From assembly GCA_964497615.1 (NCBI GenBank), contig CAZCEC010000040.1, forward strand, positions 1 through 57,401: a stretch of 57,401 nt of DNA, read 5' to 3'. The position numbers and the translations under genes were made by a program. Below, piece by piece: positions 25,889 to 34,516 of the stretch (position 1 is the stretch's first letter; each line of letters begins with the position of its first letter). Source of the DNA: CAZCEC01 sp964497615 (GTDB taxonomy: Bacteria > Chloroflexota > Anaerolineae > Anaerolineales > UBA6663). A model generated the notes under the pieces. It saw nothing but the letters and a program-made list of their open reading frames with translations. It was not told the DNA's origin and did not search any database.

Positions 25889-26233
25889 ATGCCATACAGC
25901 CGTGCCCGATCTATCGAACAGCAGATAGTGGACGCCGTCATCGCCGCCGCCAGCCTGGCGCTGGACGACCTGGAGTATGAGGTCGCACTGGACGCCGTGG
26001 CGCATTACGCGTCCACCCTGGATGAGACCCCGCCCAACTTCGCCGCCCGCGCCGTCGAGGAGATTGAATGGGCGCTCGGCCTGGGTTTGGACGAGCAGCA
26101 GCACGCCGCGGCCGTGGCCGCTGTGAAGCAAGTCCTTCAGCCGCCACCCCCGCCTGCCCCAGAGCCGGATGCCTTCCTGGAGATGGCCTACGAAGACCGC
26201 GTCTCTGGCGACACGGGCGACTGGTGGTCGTAG
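25889..26233 (+). CDS. Unknown acidic Ala-rich protein
   Basis: A 114-residue, acidic and mainly helical protein with a PPPPPAPEPD proline run near residue 90. No family is recognised. AAAGGAG lies nine bases before ATG 25889, and the next gene begins 6 bp after its stop. It belongs to the series of small unknown genes between the helicase and the methyltransferase-helicase fusion. Confidence 0.65.
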   Translation: MPYSRARSIEQQIVDAVIAAASLALDDLEYEVALDAVAHYASTLDETPPNFAARAVEEIEWALGLGLDEQQHAAAVAAVKQVLQPPPPPAPEPDAFLEMAYEDRVSGDTGDWWS

Positions 26234-26239
26234 GTCAGC

Positions 26240-26818
26240 ATGACCAATCACCCGCCGCTCACACTCACCACCCAGAGCCTGCTCTCCGGGTTGGGCACGC
26301 TCACACCCGCCACCGTCACCGTCGTGGCGCATGCCTATCGCGTGGACTGGGGTGTAGGCGTTCGACCACGCTTTCATCACGTCACCAAGAACAAGGCCTG
26401 CCGGTGCATGCTCGGCCCGGCCTGCCCCTCAGTCCTGAGGGTGCGCGAGTACCTGGACGCCGGCGGTGAGCGCGCGCCCGACCTGCCCGACGACGTCTGG
26501 CTCGCGGTTCCCGACCACTGCCCAATCTGCGCCAGCGCCTGCCAGCCACACCCGGCCCTGGACTTTGCTGCGCACGGTGTCGGCTGGGCCTGCACGGCCG
26601 CCGGCACCCAGCACTACTGGGAAGCGCGGCTGCGCCCCATCCTTCGTGCCCGCCAGGCGCTGAATGGACAGCCGAGCTGGGTGATCCCACCCGCGCTCGG
26701 TCCCGACGGCGTGGTGCTCTATCCCGGCGTCACGGTCGAAGACGTCCGTCTCATCCGCGAACAGGCCTGCGAAACGCATCGCCGCTGGCGGGCCGAAGGT
26801 TATTACCCATCCGATTAG
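26240..26818 (+). CDS. Unknown Cys-rich (SWIM-like) protein
   Basis: A 192-residue protein with a Cys/His cluster: CRCMLGPACPSVLRVREYL (about 54-72), CPICASAC (about 94-101), then a WACT near 118. A CxC...C spaced before a VREYL helix is reminiscent of SWIM-type or small zinc ribbons, so metal and nucleic-acid binding is plausible. AGGTCAGC precedes ATG 26240. No named family. Confidence 0.65.
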   Translation: MTNHPPLTLTTQSLLSGLGTLTPATVTVVAHAYRVDWGVGVRPRFHHVTKNKACRCMLGPACPSVLRVREYLDAGGERAPDLPDDVWLAVPDHCPICASACQPHPALDFAAHGVGWACTAAGTQHYWEARLRPILRARQALNGQPSWVIPPALGPDGVVLYPGVTVEDVRLIREQACETHRRWRAEGYYPSD

Positions 26819-26847
26819 GTCCCATCTCAAGCAGAAAGGAATCCACT

Positions 26848-27300
26848 ATGAAAACGAACCGCACGCGATGCGTGCGCGTGCCGTCTCTGGCCGCCTTTGT
26901 CCAGGAGATCCCACCGGTCAACGGAAAGCCTGCCGTGGTGCGGCTGAACGCGACCGAGAGCTTCCTGCCCAACGGCAAGACCGCCATCCCGCGCAAGACC
27001 ATCGGCCTATCCCTGCAAGGGGTCAATGACCAGGGCGAGATCGTATGGCTCCACGAGAACCACACCATCATCTGGATGCCCGACGGCCCCGGCTTTGCCG
27101 ACGACCGCTCCATCTACGCAGGACTGCCCGTGCTGCGCGACATCGTCCGCGCCCATCTGGCAGCGCTCGGCTACGACGTGCGTGACGGCGACTACGCCCT
27201 GCCGCCCAGCGTGCAGCCCCTGAGCGCCCGCTTCGAGTGCGCCCGCTGGGTCAAGGCCGATGAGCAGACCTGGCAACCGCAGGCCGTGTGTGGGAGCTAG
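26848..27300 (+). CDS. Unknown protein of the element module
   Basis: A 150-residue soluble protein that starts with a basic head and contains the mixed segment GKTAIPRKTIGLSLQGVND, which may be a small beta-barrel. No family recognised. AAAGGAATCCACT precedes ATG 26848, and the next frame starts 3 bp after its stop. Confidence 0.62.
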   Translation: MKTNRTRCVRVPSLAAFVQEIPPVNGKPAVVRLNATESFLPNGKTAIPRKTIGLSLQGVNDQGEIVWLHENHTIIWMPDGPGFADDRSIYAGLPVLRDIVRAHLAALGYDVRDGDYALPPSVQPLSARFECARWVKADEQTWQPQAVCGS

Positions 27301-27302
27301 CG

Positions 27303-27956
27303 ATGCCTTACCCCAAGAAGGCCCGCGTCGTCATCCTGGCCAATCACAAGGGCCGGACCAAGTTCATGTCGGCCAGTCAGTACCGCCTCGGCCGTCGGAA
27401 CGAAGCGAGCAAGGGCTACGAGCCACTCGCCGTCTTCACCGTGCCCCTGCGCCGCCTGCGCCCGCACGACGGCCTGTGGCGCTACGTCCGCTACTTCCTC
27501 ACGCACCACGCCCACGCCCGAAAGGAGCAACCAATGAACCTGATGCAGACCGCCGTGCTGGACATCCTGCGCCGGCACGGCCTGGACAAGACCTTCAACA
27601 CCGCCACGGAGTTCCATCTGAAACTCGAAAACCCGCCGTACATGCCCCTGGTTATCGAGCGTCAGGGCAACCTGATCTCCGTCGCTCACTACGGCGAACT
27701 CAACGGGGATGCCATCCGGGATCCAGAATTGGAGTTTTCGTGGCCGGCCTGGGAACCAGTGTCCATTACCCAGGACCCGGTTGGGCGCTACGCGGCAGTT
27801 CACGACGATGACCAGCCCGCTATCCGCAACGCCCTCCTGCGCGAGCTGCGGCTGTTCGCCAACCTGTGGGCCCGCAACCTGATGGCGCAGGGCTTCGGCA
27901 ACCCGGGCGTCACCGCCAGCAGTCTGACCCACCCGCTCCCAAATAACGGCCAGTAG
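27303..27956 (+). CDS. Unknown protein with a DUF6908-like C-terminal part and an internal strong start site
   Basis: The frame from ATG 27303 (preceded by GGGAG) encodes 217 residues. Residues 1-77 are basic (KKARVVILANHKGRTKFMSA). From residue 78, MNLMQTAVLDILRRHGLDK begins a second, domain-like region that resembles DUF6908 proteins of plasmids and ICEs. That internal ATG at 27535 has AAAGGAG six bases upstream, the same signal that starts the neighbours. Either two proteins come from one frame or two once-separate genes have fused by loss of a stop. The DUF6908 resemblance is from memory and should be treated as tentative. Confidence 0.6.
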   Translation: MPYPKKARVVILANHKGRTKFMSASQYRLGRRNEASKGYEPLAVFTVPLRRLRPHDGLWRYVRYFLTHHAHARKEQPMNLMQTAVLDILRRHGLDKTFNTATEFHLKLENPPYMPLVIERQGNLISVAHYGELNGDAIRDPELEFSWPAWEPVSITQDPVGRYAAVHDDDQPAIRNALLRELRLFANLWARNLMAQGFGNPGVTASSLTHPLPNNGQ

Positions 27957-28015
27957 CCTGCCAACAATCCCCCCTTCTGCCAACAACTGCATACCGCCAG
28001 ACCAAGGAACCGCTT

Positions 28016-28309
28016 ATGACCCTTCTGCTTCGGGAGCGTACTTCCGACCCGCCGCCCCGGCCGCCCGCTCCGCCGGATGTCACCCACGCTGCGCGCTGCT
28101 TCCAGGCCCTGACCCGACAGCAAGGCATCTGTAACGACCTGCGCCGTGCGGTACGCCGCGAGCACGACCGGACCGCCAAGCGCCGGCTGCGCCTCCTGCT
28201 CCGCCGTGCCGAGAGAAAGGAACGCGCTGCCCTGGTCGCTTACCGTCAGGCACTGCGAGAAGCGGCGCGCGTCATTCTTGCCCGGTACTTGTCCGAACGG
28301 CGTGTGTAA
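28016..28309 (+). CDS. Unknown basic coiled-coil-like protein
   Basis: A 97-residue protein, Pro-rich at the start (PPPRPPAPPD) and then strongly basic and helical (RREHDRTAKRRLRLLLRRAE), so nucleic-acid binding is likely. AAGGA lies before ATG 28016. No family recognised. Confidence 0.55.
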   Translation: MTLLLRERTSDPPPRPPAPPDVTHAARCFQALTRQQGICNDLRRAVRREHDRTAKRRLRLLLRRAERKERAALVAYRQALREAARVILARYLSERRV

Positions 28310-28410
28310 GTGTGAATGTGTAAGCCGCGTTGACCCGCACACCTAAACACCCTCCACTTCCACACGCCCTTACCCCCGCACTTCCAAAAACCCGCACTCG
28401 CATATCCGCC

Positions 28411-28448
28411 AAAGCGCCGGCAAGGTTACCCAGCCTTGCCGGCGCTTT
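28411..28448 (+). terminator. Perfect 15-bp stem hairpin with T-rich tail
   Basis: Arms 28411-28425 and 28434-28448 (AAAGCGCCGGCAAGG and its complement) around 8 bases, ending in CTTTTGTCGTTT. It is the most terminator-like hairpin of the module and lies 12 bp before the AAGGAG of the next gene. Confidence 0.8.
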
Positions 28449-28472
28449 TGTCGTTTCCCAAGGAGTATCTCC

Positions 28473-28847
28473 ATGTCACACGACAACCGGAAAGACTCAG
28501 TGCGCAGCGCCGCCGCCCGCCGCGCCTGGCAGACCAAGAAGGAACGCGGCATCAAGCCCTTCGACGGCCACCAGTCCAAGGGAGGCCGGGCCGCGGCCTC
28601 GCTGCCGCCGCCCGAGCGCTGCCCTTGCTGTGGACTGGAAGCTGATGTCTTCGGCTCGCGCATGGCGTGGCTCGCGCACCGCAGCGGCATCACCCAGACC
28701 GAGACCAAGGGCCGGGGCTACATGGCCCATCACCTCCAGCGCATCTCCCTACGCAAGACCTGGCGGCGGCTGTCCAACGCTTACCGCTTCCTGCGCGGGC
28801 TGCCCCTGATCTCCGGGGACGACCTTCATCCGGAAGGCATTCGCTAA
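28473..28847 (+). CDS. Unknown protein with a CxxC-type zinc motif
   Basis: A 124-residue basic protein. The N-terminus (SAAARRAWQTKKERG) resembles short DNA-binding helices. CPCCGLEADVFGSRMAWLAH (about 50-69) holds a CxxC followed by a His that could form a small zinc finger, and an LRKTWRRLSNAYRFLRG helix follows. AAGGAG lies before ATG 28473. No named family; nucleic-acid binding is inferred. Confidence 0.62.
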   Translation: MSHDNRKDSVRSAAARRAWQTKKERGIKPFDGHQSKGGRAAASLPPPERCPCCGLEADVFGSRMAWLAHRSGITQTETKGRGYMAHHLQRISLRKTWRRLSNAYRFLRGLPLISGDDLHPEGIR

Positions 28848-28859
28848 GGAGTAATAACC

Positions 28860-29537
28860 ATGTCCATCCGGATCACCAACAACAGCGTCTCGGCGGTCGT
28901 ACGCAGCTTCGCCATCGCCCCGTTGGACGAGGGCAACACCCTCGTCTGGCTCGAGCTCGCCCCGCAGCACCCCAAGGTCATCGGTGCCATCTGGGCTTCC
29001 CTAGTCAACAGCACCCGCGAATTCCTGCGCCTGCGGGATGACGAAACGGGCGAGAGCCATGTGGCGCGCGGTCTCAACAGCCGATACGTCCGCAAGACCA
29101 TGGACGCTCCCCGCATCGCCGGCCGGGCGCGGCCCAAGTTCATGCGGCTGATCGCGCCGGCCATGATCCGGTTCGACGCCGCCAGCTTCGGCAAGAAGCC
29201 GTTCTATGCCGGCGCCTGGCGCTGGCTGGACAGCCAGGGCGCAAGCCAGCAGCTTGCGCCGGCCACGGCGCTGGGCGCGATGCTGGAACAGGGCACACAC
29301 CTGCCTGTCCGCATCGGGTGGGGGCCGTACCTCCTGGCTGAAGCATTGGCCGAGGGCTTTGCCGAACCGCTGGTCACCGGCGGGCCGGCGCCCGAAGGCT
29401 ATCTGCTGCGGCCCGACACCCCCTGGGCCGACATTGTCTCCGAAGGCGTGAAGCACGGCCGCATCACGCTCGACGGTGACTGCCAGGCGCCCATCCCCGT
29501 ACCGCCCTTCGCCGTGCCCGCCGCGGTCGCTGGCTAG
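28860..29537 (+). CDS. Unknown protein of the element module
   Basis: A 225-residue soluble protein starting MSIRITNNSVSAVVRSFAIA. It has a basic middle (SRYVRKTMDAPRIAGRARPK) and no membrane segments or recognised domain. AAGGAG lies nine bases before ATG 28860, 12 bp after the previous stop, so the two are cotranscribed. Confidence 0.62.
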   Translation: MSIRITNNSVSAVVRSFAIAPLDEGNTLVWLELAPQHPKVIGAIWASLVNSTREFLRLRDDETGESHVARGLNSRYVRKTMDAPRIAGRARPKFMRLIAPAMIRFDAASFGKKPFYAGAWRWLDSQGASQQLAPATALGAMLEQGTHLPVRIGWGPYLLAEALAEGFAEPLVTGGPAPEGYLLRPDTPWADIVSEGVKHGRITLDGDCQAPIPVPPFAVPAAVAG

Positions 29538-29569
29538 CTGACCCCCAGCTCATCTCAACTCATCCGCCC

Positions 29570-29623
29570 ACCGGCCGGGAACGTGGCTCGCCCCCTGCGA
29601 CGCAGCCACGTCTCCCGGCCGGT
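29570..29623 (+). terminator. Long interrupted hairpin before the methyltransferase-helicase gene
   Basis: ACCGGCCGGGAACGTGGCT (29570-29588) pairs with 29604-29623 apart from one bulged C at 29612; 15 bases form the loop. TTTGCCG and then AAAGGAG (from 29630) follow at once. It can end the preceding transcript or control entry into the large gene. Confidence 0.72.
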
Positions 29624-29642
29624 TTGCCGAAAGGAGCTAATC

Positions 29643-32600
29643 ATGCGCATCGAAGGCCAAAGCAAGATGGGTTACTTTCCCACACCTGAAGTCAGTCTCC
29701 ACCGCATCATCACCTGGCTGTCGCTGCCTGGTGAAGGCCTGCGCCGCTATCTCGATCCCTGTGCCGGCAAGGGCGAAGCCCTGGCCGCCATCGCTGGCGC
29801 GCACGGTCCAGCCGAGACCTACGGCATTGAGCTCTCCGACCTGCGGGCCAGTGACGCGAAGCAGGTTCTGACCCACGTCATAAACACCGGCTACGAGTAC
29901 GCCGTGCTCACCGACGAGACGTTCAGCGTCTGTATCCTGAATCCCCCCTACGACGGCGAGACCGAAACTGGCGGCGGCACGCGGCTGGAAGAAACGTTCC
30001 TGGTCAACACGACTTCCAGGCTTACGCCTGGCGGCGTACTGATCTACATCATCCCCCACCGGCGGCTCGCCAATGAGAAGATCGCCCGTCACTTGCTCGG
30101 CTGGTACGACGAGCTGCGCTGCTTCAAGCTGGCCGAAGACGACTACCCAGTCTTCAAGCAGGTGGTGGTCTTCGGCCAGCGTCGAGCCGAGTACCGCGCT
30201 CCGGCCGGCGACGCGATGCGCGAAGTCATGGATACCTGGGCCACGGGCCAGGTCGTGGCTGAATGGGTCGAACGCACTGAAGAGACAGACGGCGCCCGGC
30301 GCAACGTCCGCCGCCCAGTTCTAGCAGGAATGCCCCACCTTCAGCCGGGCCTCGGCGAGTACGAAATCCCCGTTTCGCCCGTCCGCGGCCGGCACGGCGC
30401 GCCATTCCGCTTCCAATACCAGGTCGTCTCCGACGACGACCTGCTGCGCGAGGCGGAGGAAGCCGCCGCCCGGCTGGACGCTTCGCGCGAGTGGGCGGAG
30501 CTCGTCCCCCAGATCTCCCCGACCAGCATCGAGCCGGCCATGACGCCCAAGAAGGGTCACATCGCTATGCAGGTCAGCGGCGGGCTGTTGGGCACTAACC
30601 TTGTACGTGATTCCAACGGCCGTGCGCTCTTGCTCAAGGGCAACGTCCGCAAGTACGCCGTCCGCCGCACTGGTGAGCTGGAAGAGTTCGATTTCAGCCG
30701 CGATCCCGACGACGAGAAGAAGCGCCACCTGCGCAAGGTCGAGATCGAGGAGCGCTTTGAGAACCTGCTTACCACCTTGGACGCGTGCGGCGACCTGGTC
30801 ACGCACTCGACCCCGGAATCGATCAGCGACTTGCTCAACCGCTACGTGGCGCAATTGGCTGAGATCGTCCAGGCCCGCAATGTGCCGCAGTACGACATGA
30901 AACCGGAGCCTTGGGAGTGGGCGATCTTCACGCCACTGTCACGAAACCGGACGCTTCCCGGCCGTCGAGAGACTGGGCTGACCGAGTTCCAGAAGCACCT
31001 GGCCATCGCCCTGGGCCGCCTGTGCCTGCGCCACGGCGCGGGGCTCGCGATGTCGGAGATGGCCACCGGCAAGACCACCATCGGCATCGCCGTGGCCGAG
31101 TACCTGCGCTCCGCGCTGCAGCGGCGCGGCGGGCGCAGCCCCTTCCCTGCCCTGGTGGTCGGCCCTGGCATCGTCACTGGCAAGGAGAACTGGCCCAAGG
31201 AGATTCCGGAAGTGATCCCCGGCGCGGAGTCGCGGGTGATCACGCTCGGCGCACGGCCGCTGCCCAAGCCAGCCCGCATCTCGGTCTGGCTGAGAGAGCA
31301 TGGCGTCACGGTTGATGAAGCCACCTTCGAAGGACTGAACCCGGCCCAGTGCCTGAGCACCATCCAGACCGCGGCGGCCAATCAGGACGTCCCGCTAAGC
31401 GATCAAGCCCTGGGTGCGCTCGGTGACGCACTTCGGCGGGCCGAAAGGCAACCGCCAGCCCGTCGCAAGGGAGCCGCCTCCCCTAACCTGCTGGATGGCC
31501 GCATTGGCGGCCTGGCGTGGCTTGGACTCGAAGTGTCACGCGACGAGAACAGCACTCGCGATCTTGCCAGCGCCTATAGCCTGGCACAGTTCATCACGGA
31601 GCACCGCGCCGGCGCGTTGCCGGAACGAACCTTTGCGGTACTCTCATTCGAGACCGCCAAGCTTGGCCCCGGTCGTGTGCCGGCAATGGGCGCGCGCTGG
31701 ATACGGATCACACGCCAGGACGATGAGAACGAGAGCGAGTGGGAAGAGCTCGTGCGGGTCTGTGCCTGCCCCGCCTGCGGGGCGGTCGTGGCGGAGCGCT
31801 ACGACCCTAACGACGGTCGCCCCCTCGACCCCGTCCTTCCAGCGCAAGCCGAAGCCTGGATCGGCCAGCGCCGGCGCTTCTGCCAGTCGCCGTTGACGTA
31901 CTTCAATCCCCGCACCAGCGAGTACGAGCCAGGGAAGTGGGTCTGGGACCCTGAGCGCGGCAAGCACGTCGTCCGGCAGAGAGATGAGCAGGACGCCCCC
32001 TACGTCTGCGGCTCGCCCCTCTTCGAACACAGCGCCCTGCGGCGCGAGTCCGCCGCGCGGTACTCTTTGAAAAAGGCACAAGGGTTCTTCGGCCTGACTC
32101 TCTTCGATGAGGCGCACAAAGCTAAGTCCAAGGGCACCGGTGTTGGTTGGGCGCTTACGGCCATTAGCCAGGCCTCGCGATTCACCCTGGGCCTGACCGG
32201 CACCCTATACGGCGGCCCGAGCACGTCCATCTTCTGGCTGCTCTACCGGCTGGCGGGCGAAGTGCGCCAGGAGTTCGGTTTCAACGACGAGCGGCGCTGG
32301 TCGGAGCGCTTCGGCCTGCTCAAGACCACCTTCTATGTGGACCACGATGCCGAGGTCAACGCCGACGGCGCCTACACTGGCACGCGCTTCTTCGAGACGG
32401 TGAGCGAGAAGCCTGGCATATCGCCAGCTATCGTGGGCCTCGGTCTGAAGTATTGCACCTTCAGCAGCCTGAAGGACATCGGCCTGCCCCTGCCGCAGTA
32501 CAGCGAAGAAATCATCCGGCTGCCGCTGACGGACGCCATGCACGACCAAATGGCCGAGGCCGATGGCAGCGGCAGCCCGCCCCAGGGGTTGCTGCTTTGG

Positions 32601-33542
32601 GCACTGGAGGAGCAGAAGACCGAGACCGGCAAAGGCGCGATCAGCGTCTGGCTCAACACCGCTTTCAACCGCCCCGACGCGATGTTCCGCCCCGAGACCG
32701 TGACCTTCAACCGGCGGCTGGAAGGGCGCGGGCGCTTCGCCGTCCGCCGGCGCGAGACGGTGCTCGAACTCGACACCATCGTCGGCGACGACGAGCTGCT
32801 GCCCAAGGAAGAATGGCTGGTGAAGACCTGTCAGCGCGAGCGGTCGCTGGGCCGCAAGGTGCTGGTCTATGTCCGCCAGACCGGCGAGCGCGACATCCAG
32901 CCCCGGCTGGCCGACGTGCTCACCGGCCACAGGCTGCGTACCGGCATCCTGCGCCCCTCGCTGGCACCCGCCAAGCGCGCCTCGTGGATGAAGGCCCATG
33001 CCGACCGGTTCGACGTGCTGCTGTGCAATGCCCGACTGGTAGAGACCGGCCTCAACCTGACGATGTTCGCCACCGCCGTGTACTTCGAGCTAGAGTTTTC
33101 ACTTTACGTCGTGTGGCAGAGCATGCGGCGGCTCTACCGCCCTGGCGCCAACTTGCCAGTCAAGGTCTTGTTCCCCGTCTACGAAGACACGCTCGAGGAG
33201 CACGCCCTGGATCTAATCGGCGCCAAGATGCTGGCGGCCATGACGTTATACGGGGATGAAATCTCCGGCGCGCTGGTTGAAGAAGGCGATGAGGGCGACC
33301 TGATGAGCGACCTGGTGCGCAAGGCGCTGGGCGCGCTCTCGGTCGGCCGGGCCGAGGGTATCTTCTCGCTCGGCAGCGACCAGCTCGTCACCGACTCTCC
33401 CATGGGCTCCCCCACAGCCATCAGCCCGCACCTCGTGACCCTGGCTGACCTGATGGCCCGCCGCCGCGAGATCATCCGCGCCAGCCGGCCCCGGACACGC
33501 ACCGCTCCACCTGATCCTGCCGGCCAGATGAGCCTGTTCTAG
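29643..33542 (+). CDS. N6-adenine methyltransferase-like / SF2 helicase fusion
   Basis: A 1299-residue protein with two enzyme parts. Residues 1-190 are a DUF6094-like DNA methyltransferase: DPCAGKGEAL (38-47, SAM binding) and NPPYD (100-104, the catalytic NPPY of N6-adenine methylases). Residues 440-1200 are an SF2 (SNF2-like) ATPase: EMATGKTTIG (about 475), LFDEAHKA (DEAH at about 822), GLTGTLYGG (about 850), KVLVYVRQTG (about 1075), LVETGLNL (about 1133) and QSMRRLYRPG (about 1160). Between Walker A and DEAH lies a 340-residue insertion with a Cys cluster (CACPACG, then FCQS and VCGSP) that looks like a zinc ribbon. No nuclease motif was seen. The layout resembles the phage P1 DarB antirestriction class more than Type ISP restriction enzymes. 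Start set by AAAGGAG. Confidence 0.85.
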   Translation: MRIEGQSKMGYFPTPEVSLHRIITWLSLPGEGLRRYLDPCAGKGEALAAIAGAHGPAETYGIELSDLRASDAKQVLTHVINTGYEYAVLTDETFSVCILNPPYDGETETGGGTRLEETFLVNTTSRLTPGGVLIYIIPHRRLANEKIARHLLGWYDELRCFKLAEDDYPVFKQVVVFGQRRAEYRAPAGDAMREVMDTWATGQVVAEWVERTEETDGARRNVRRPVLAGMPHLQPGLGEYEIPVSPVRGRHGAPFRFQYQVVSDDDLLREAEEAAARLDASREWAELVPQISPTSIEPAMTPKKGHIAMQVSGGLLGTNLVRDSNGRALLLKGNVRKYAVRRTGELEEFDFSRDPDDEKKRHLRKVEIEERFENLLTTLDACGDLVTHSTPESISDLLNRYVAQLAEIVQARNVPQYDMKPEPWEWAIFTPLSRNRTLPGRRETGLTEFQKHLAIALGRLCLRHGAGLAMSEMATGKTTIGIAVAEYLRSALQRRGGRSPFPALVVGPGIVTGKENWPKEIPEVIPGAESRVITLGARPLPKPARISVWLREHGVTVDEATFEGLNPAQCLSTIQTAAANQDVPLSDQALGALGDALRRAERQPPARRKGAASPNLLDGRIGGLAWLGLEVSRDENSTRDLASAYSLAQFITEHRAGALPERTFAVLSFETAKLGPGRVPAMGARWIRITRQDDENESEWEELVRVCACPACGAVVAERYDPNDGRPLDPVLPAQAEAWIGQRRRFCQSPLTYFNPRTSEYEPGKWVWDPERGKHVVRQRDEQDAPYVCGSPLFEHSALRRESAARYSLKKAQGFFGLTLFDEAHKAKSKGTGVGWALTAISQASRFTLGLTGTLYGGPSTSIFWLLYRLAGEVRQEFGFNDERRWSERFGLLKTTFYVDHDAEVNADGAYTGTRFFETVSEKPGISPAIVGLGLKYCTFSSLKDIGLPLPQYSEEIIRLPLTDAMHDQMAEADGSGSPPQGLLLWALEEQKTETGKGAISVWLNTAFNRPDAMFRPETVTFNRRLEGRGRFAVRRRETVLELDTIVGDDELLPKEEWLVKTCQRERSLGRKVLVYVRQTGERDIQPRLADVLTGHRLRTGILRPSLAPAKRASWMKAHADRFDVLLCNARLVETGLNLTMFATAVYFELEFSLYVVWQSMRRLYRPGANLPVKVLFPVYEDTLEEHALDLIGAKMLAAMTLYGDEISGALVEEGDEGDLMSDLVRKALGALSVGRAEGIFSLGSDQLVTDSPMGSPTAISPHLVTLADLMARRREIIRASRPRTRTAPPDPAGQMSLF

Positions 33543-33573
33543 CACCCACCAAACAACAACTTGCTTGCCGCCA

Positions 33574-33605
33574 CGTGGGCAACCCAATCGCCAGGGTTGC
33601 CCGCG
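33574..33605 (+). terminator. 12-bp stem hairpin before radC
   Basis: CGTGGGCAACCC (33574-33585) pairs with 33594-33605 (one G-T pair), 8-base loop, then TTTGCATTC. It lies 32 bp after the fusion gene and 21 bp before the next start; the trailing GTTTGCATTC is the same as that before the helicase at 23862. Confidence 0.7.
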
Positions 33606-33625
33606 TTTGCATTCTGGAGACTTCG

Positions 33626-34333
33626 ATGAACCAGTTACCCTTGCTTCCCGACGCGCATTACGTGCCCCTGCAAGCCGCGAAACGCTCACTCCGTGACCAG
33701 CCCGCCTACCGCGTGATGCATGACAGTAGCGCGTGCAGCACCGCCGAACTGCTGGCTGTGATGATCGGCAGAAGCCAATCACTGGGCGTCGCTGAGGCCC
33801 TGCTCGACCGCTTTGGTTCTCTGCACGACGTTGCCCGCGCCGCCATCCCCGAGCTGACCCAGGTAATCGGGATTGGCGCCAGCGCCGCCGCCCGGCTCAA
33901 AGCTGCCCTTGAGATCAGCCGCAGGCTGCTGGCCCCCGAGGCCGAGCGACGCCAGATCCGCTCGCCTGCTGACGCGGCTGCGATCTTCCAGCCGCTGATG
34001 ATGCACCGCGATCAGGAGTATCTGTACGTGCTGCTACTCGACACCCGCAACCGCGTTATGGGCGACCCGGTCGAGGTCTACCACGGGTCGCTGAATACGT
34101 CTCTGATCCGCATCGCCGAAGTCTTTCGCCCAGCTATCCGCGCCAACGCCGCTGCCCTGATCGTCAGCCACAACCATCCCAGCGGCGATCCGTCCCCAAG
34201 TCCGGAGGATGTGGCCGTGACGCGCGCGATCGTGGAGTCCAGCAAGCTATTGGACATTCAGTGTCTAGACCACATCGTTTGCGCCGCCTCCCGGCATGTG
34301 TCTATGAAGGAGAGAGGAATGGGTGCGCTGTGA
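33626..34333 (+). CDS. radC: RadC-family JAB/MPN-domain protein
   Basis: The 235-residue product has an N-terminal helix-hairpin-helix part (LTQVIGIGASAAARLKAALE, about 76-95) and a C-terminal JAMM metal site, SHNHPSGDPSPSPED (about 181-195), in the usual HxHP...SxxD order. RadC proteins are common on mobile elements, and their activity is still debated. I chose ATG 33626 with TGGAG upstream; a longer frame from 33575 runs through the hairpin. Confidence 0.92.
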   Translation: MNQLPLLPDAHYVPLQAAKRSLRDQPAYRVMHDSSACSTAELLAVMIGRSQSLGVAEALLDRFGSLHDVARAAIPELTQVIGIGASAAARLKAALEISRRLLAPEAERRQIRSPADAAAIFQPLMMHRDQEYLYVLLLDTRNRVMGDPVEVYHGSLNTSLIRIAEVFRPAIRANAAALIVSHNHPSGDPSPSPEDVAVTRAIVESSKLLDIQCLDHIVCAASRHVSMKERGMGAL

Positions 34334-34342
34334 AACTGTCGC

Positions 34343-34516
34343 GTCCAATGTAACTCCGGAATGGAATCCAGCGCAACTCTGGTGCACACGATTTGAAGGA
34401 TTCGGCGCTTCAGAGCAGACAAGTCCTCAAATCATTTAGAAACAAGGGCCTTGAGAAATGCAGCCGTTCCAGAGTTGCGCTGGACGGAAAGTCCGCATTC
34501 TGGAGTTACGATGGAC
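34343..34516. repeat. 174-bp element with imperfect terminal inverted repeats
   Basis: Left repeat 34343-34382 and right repeat 34469-34516 are inverted copies: the inner 16 bases match exactly (TCCAGCGCAACTCTGG), the outer 21 match at 18, and the right copy has 8 extra bases between. The middle is 86 bp without a gene. It looks like a MITE or a solo remnant, or a long structured RNA. No target duplication is visible. Confidence 0.75.
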
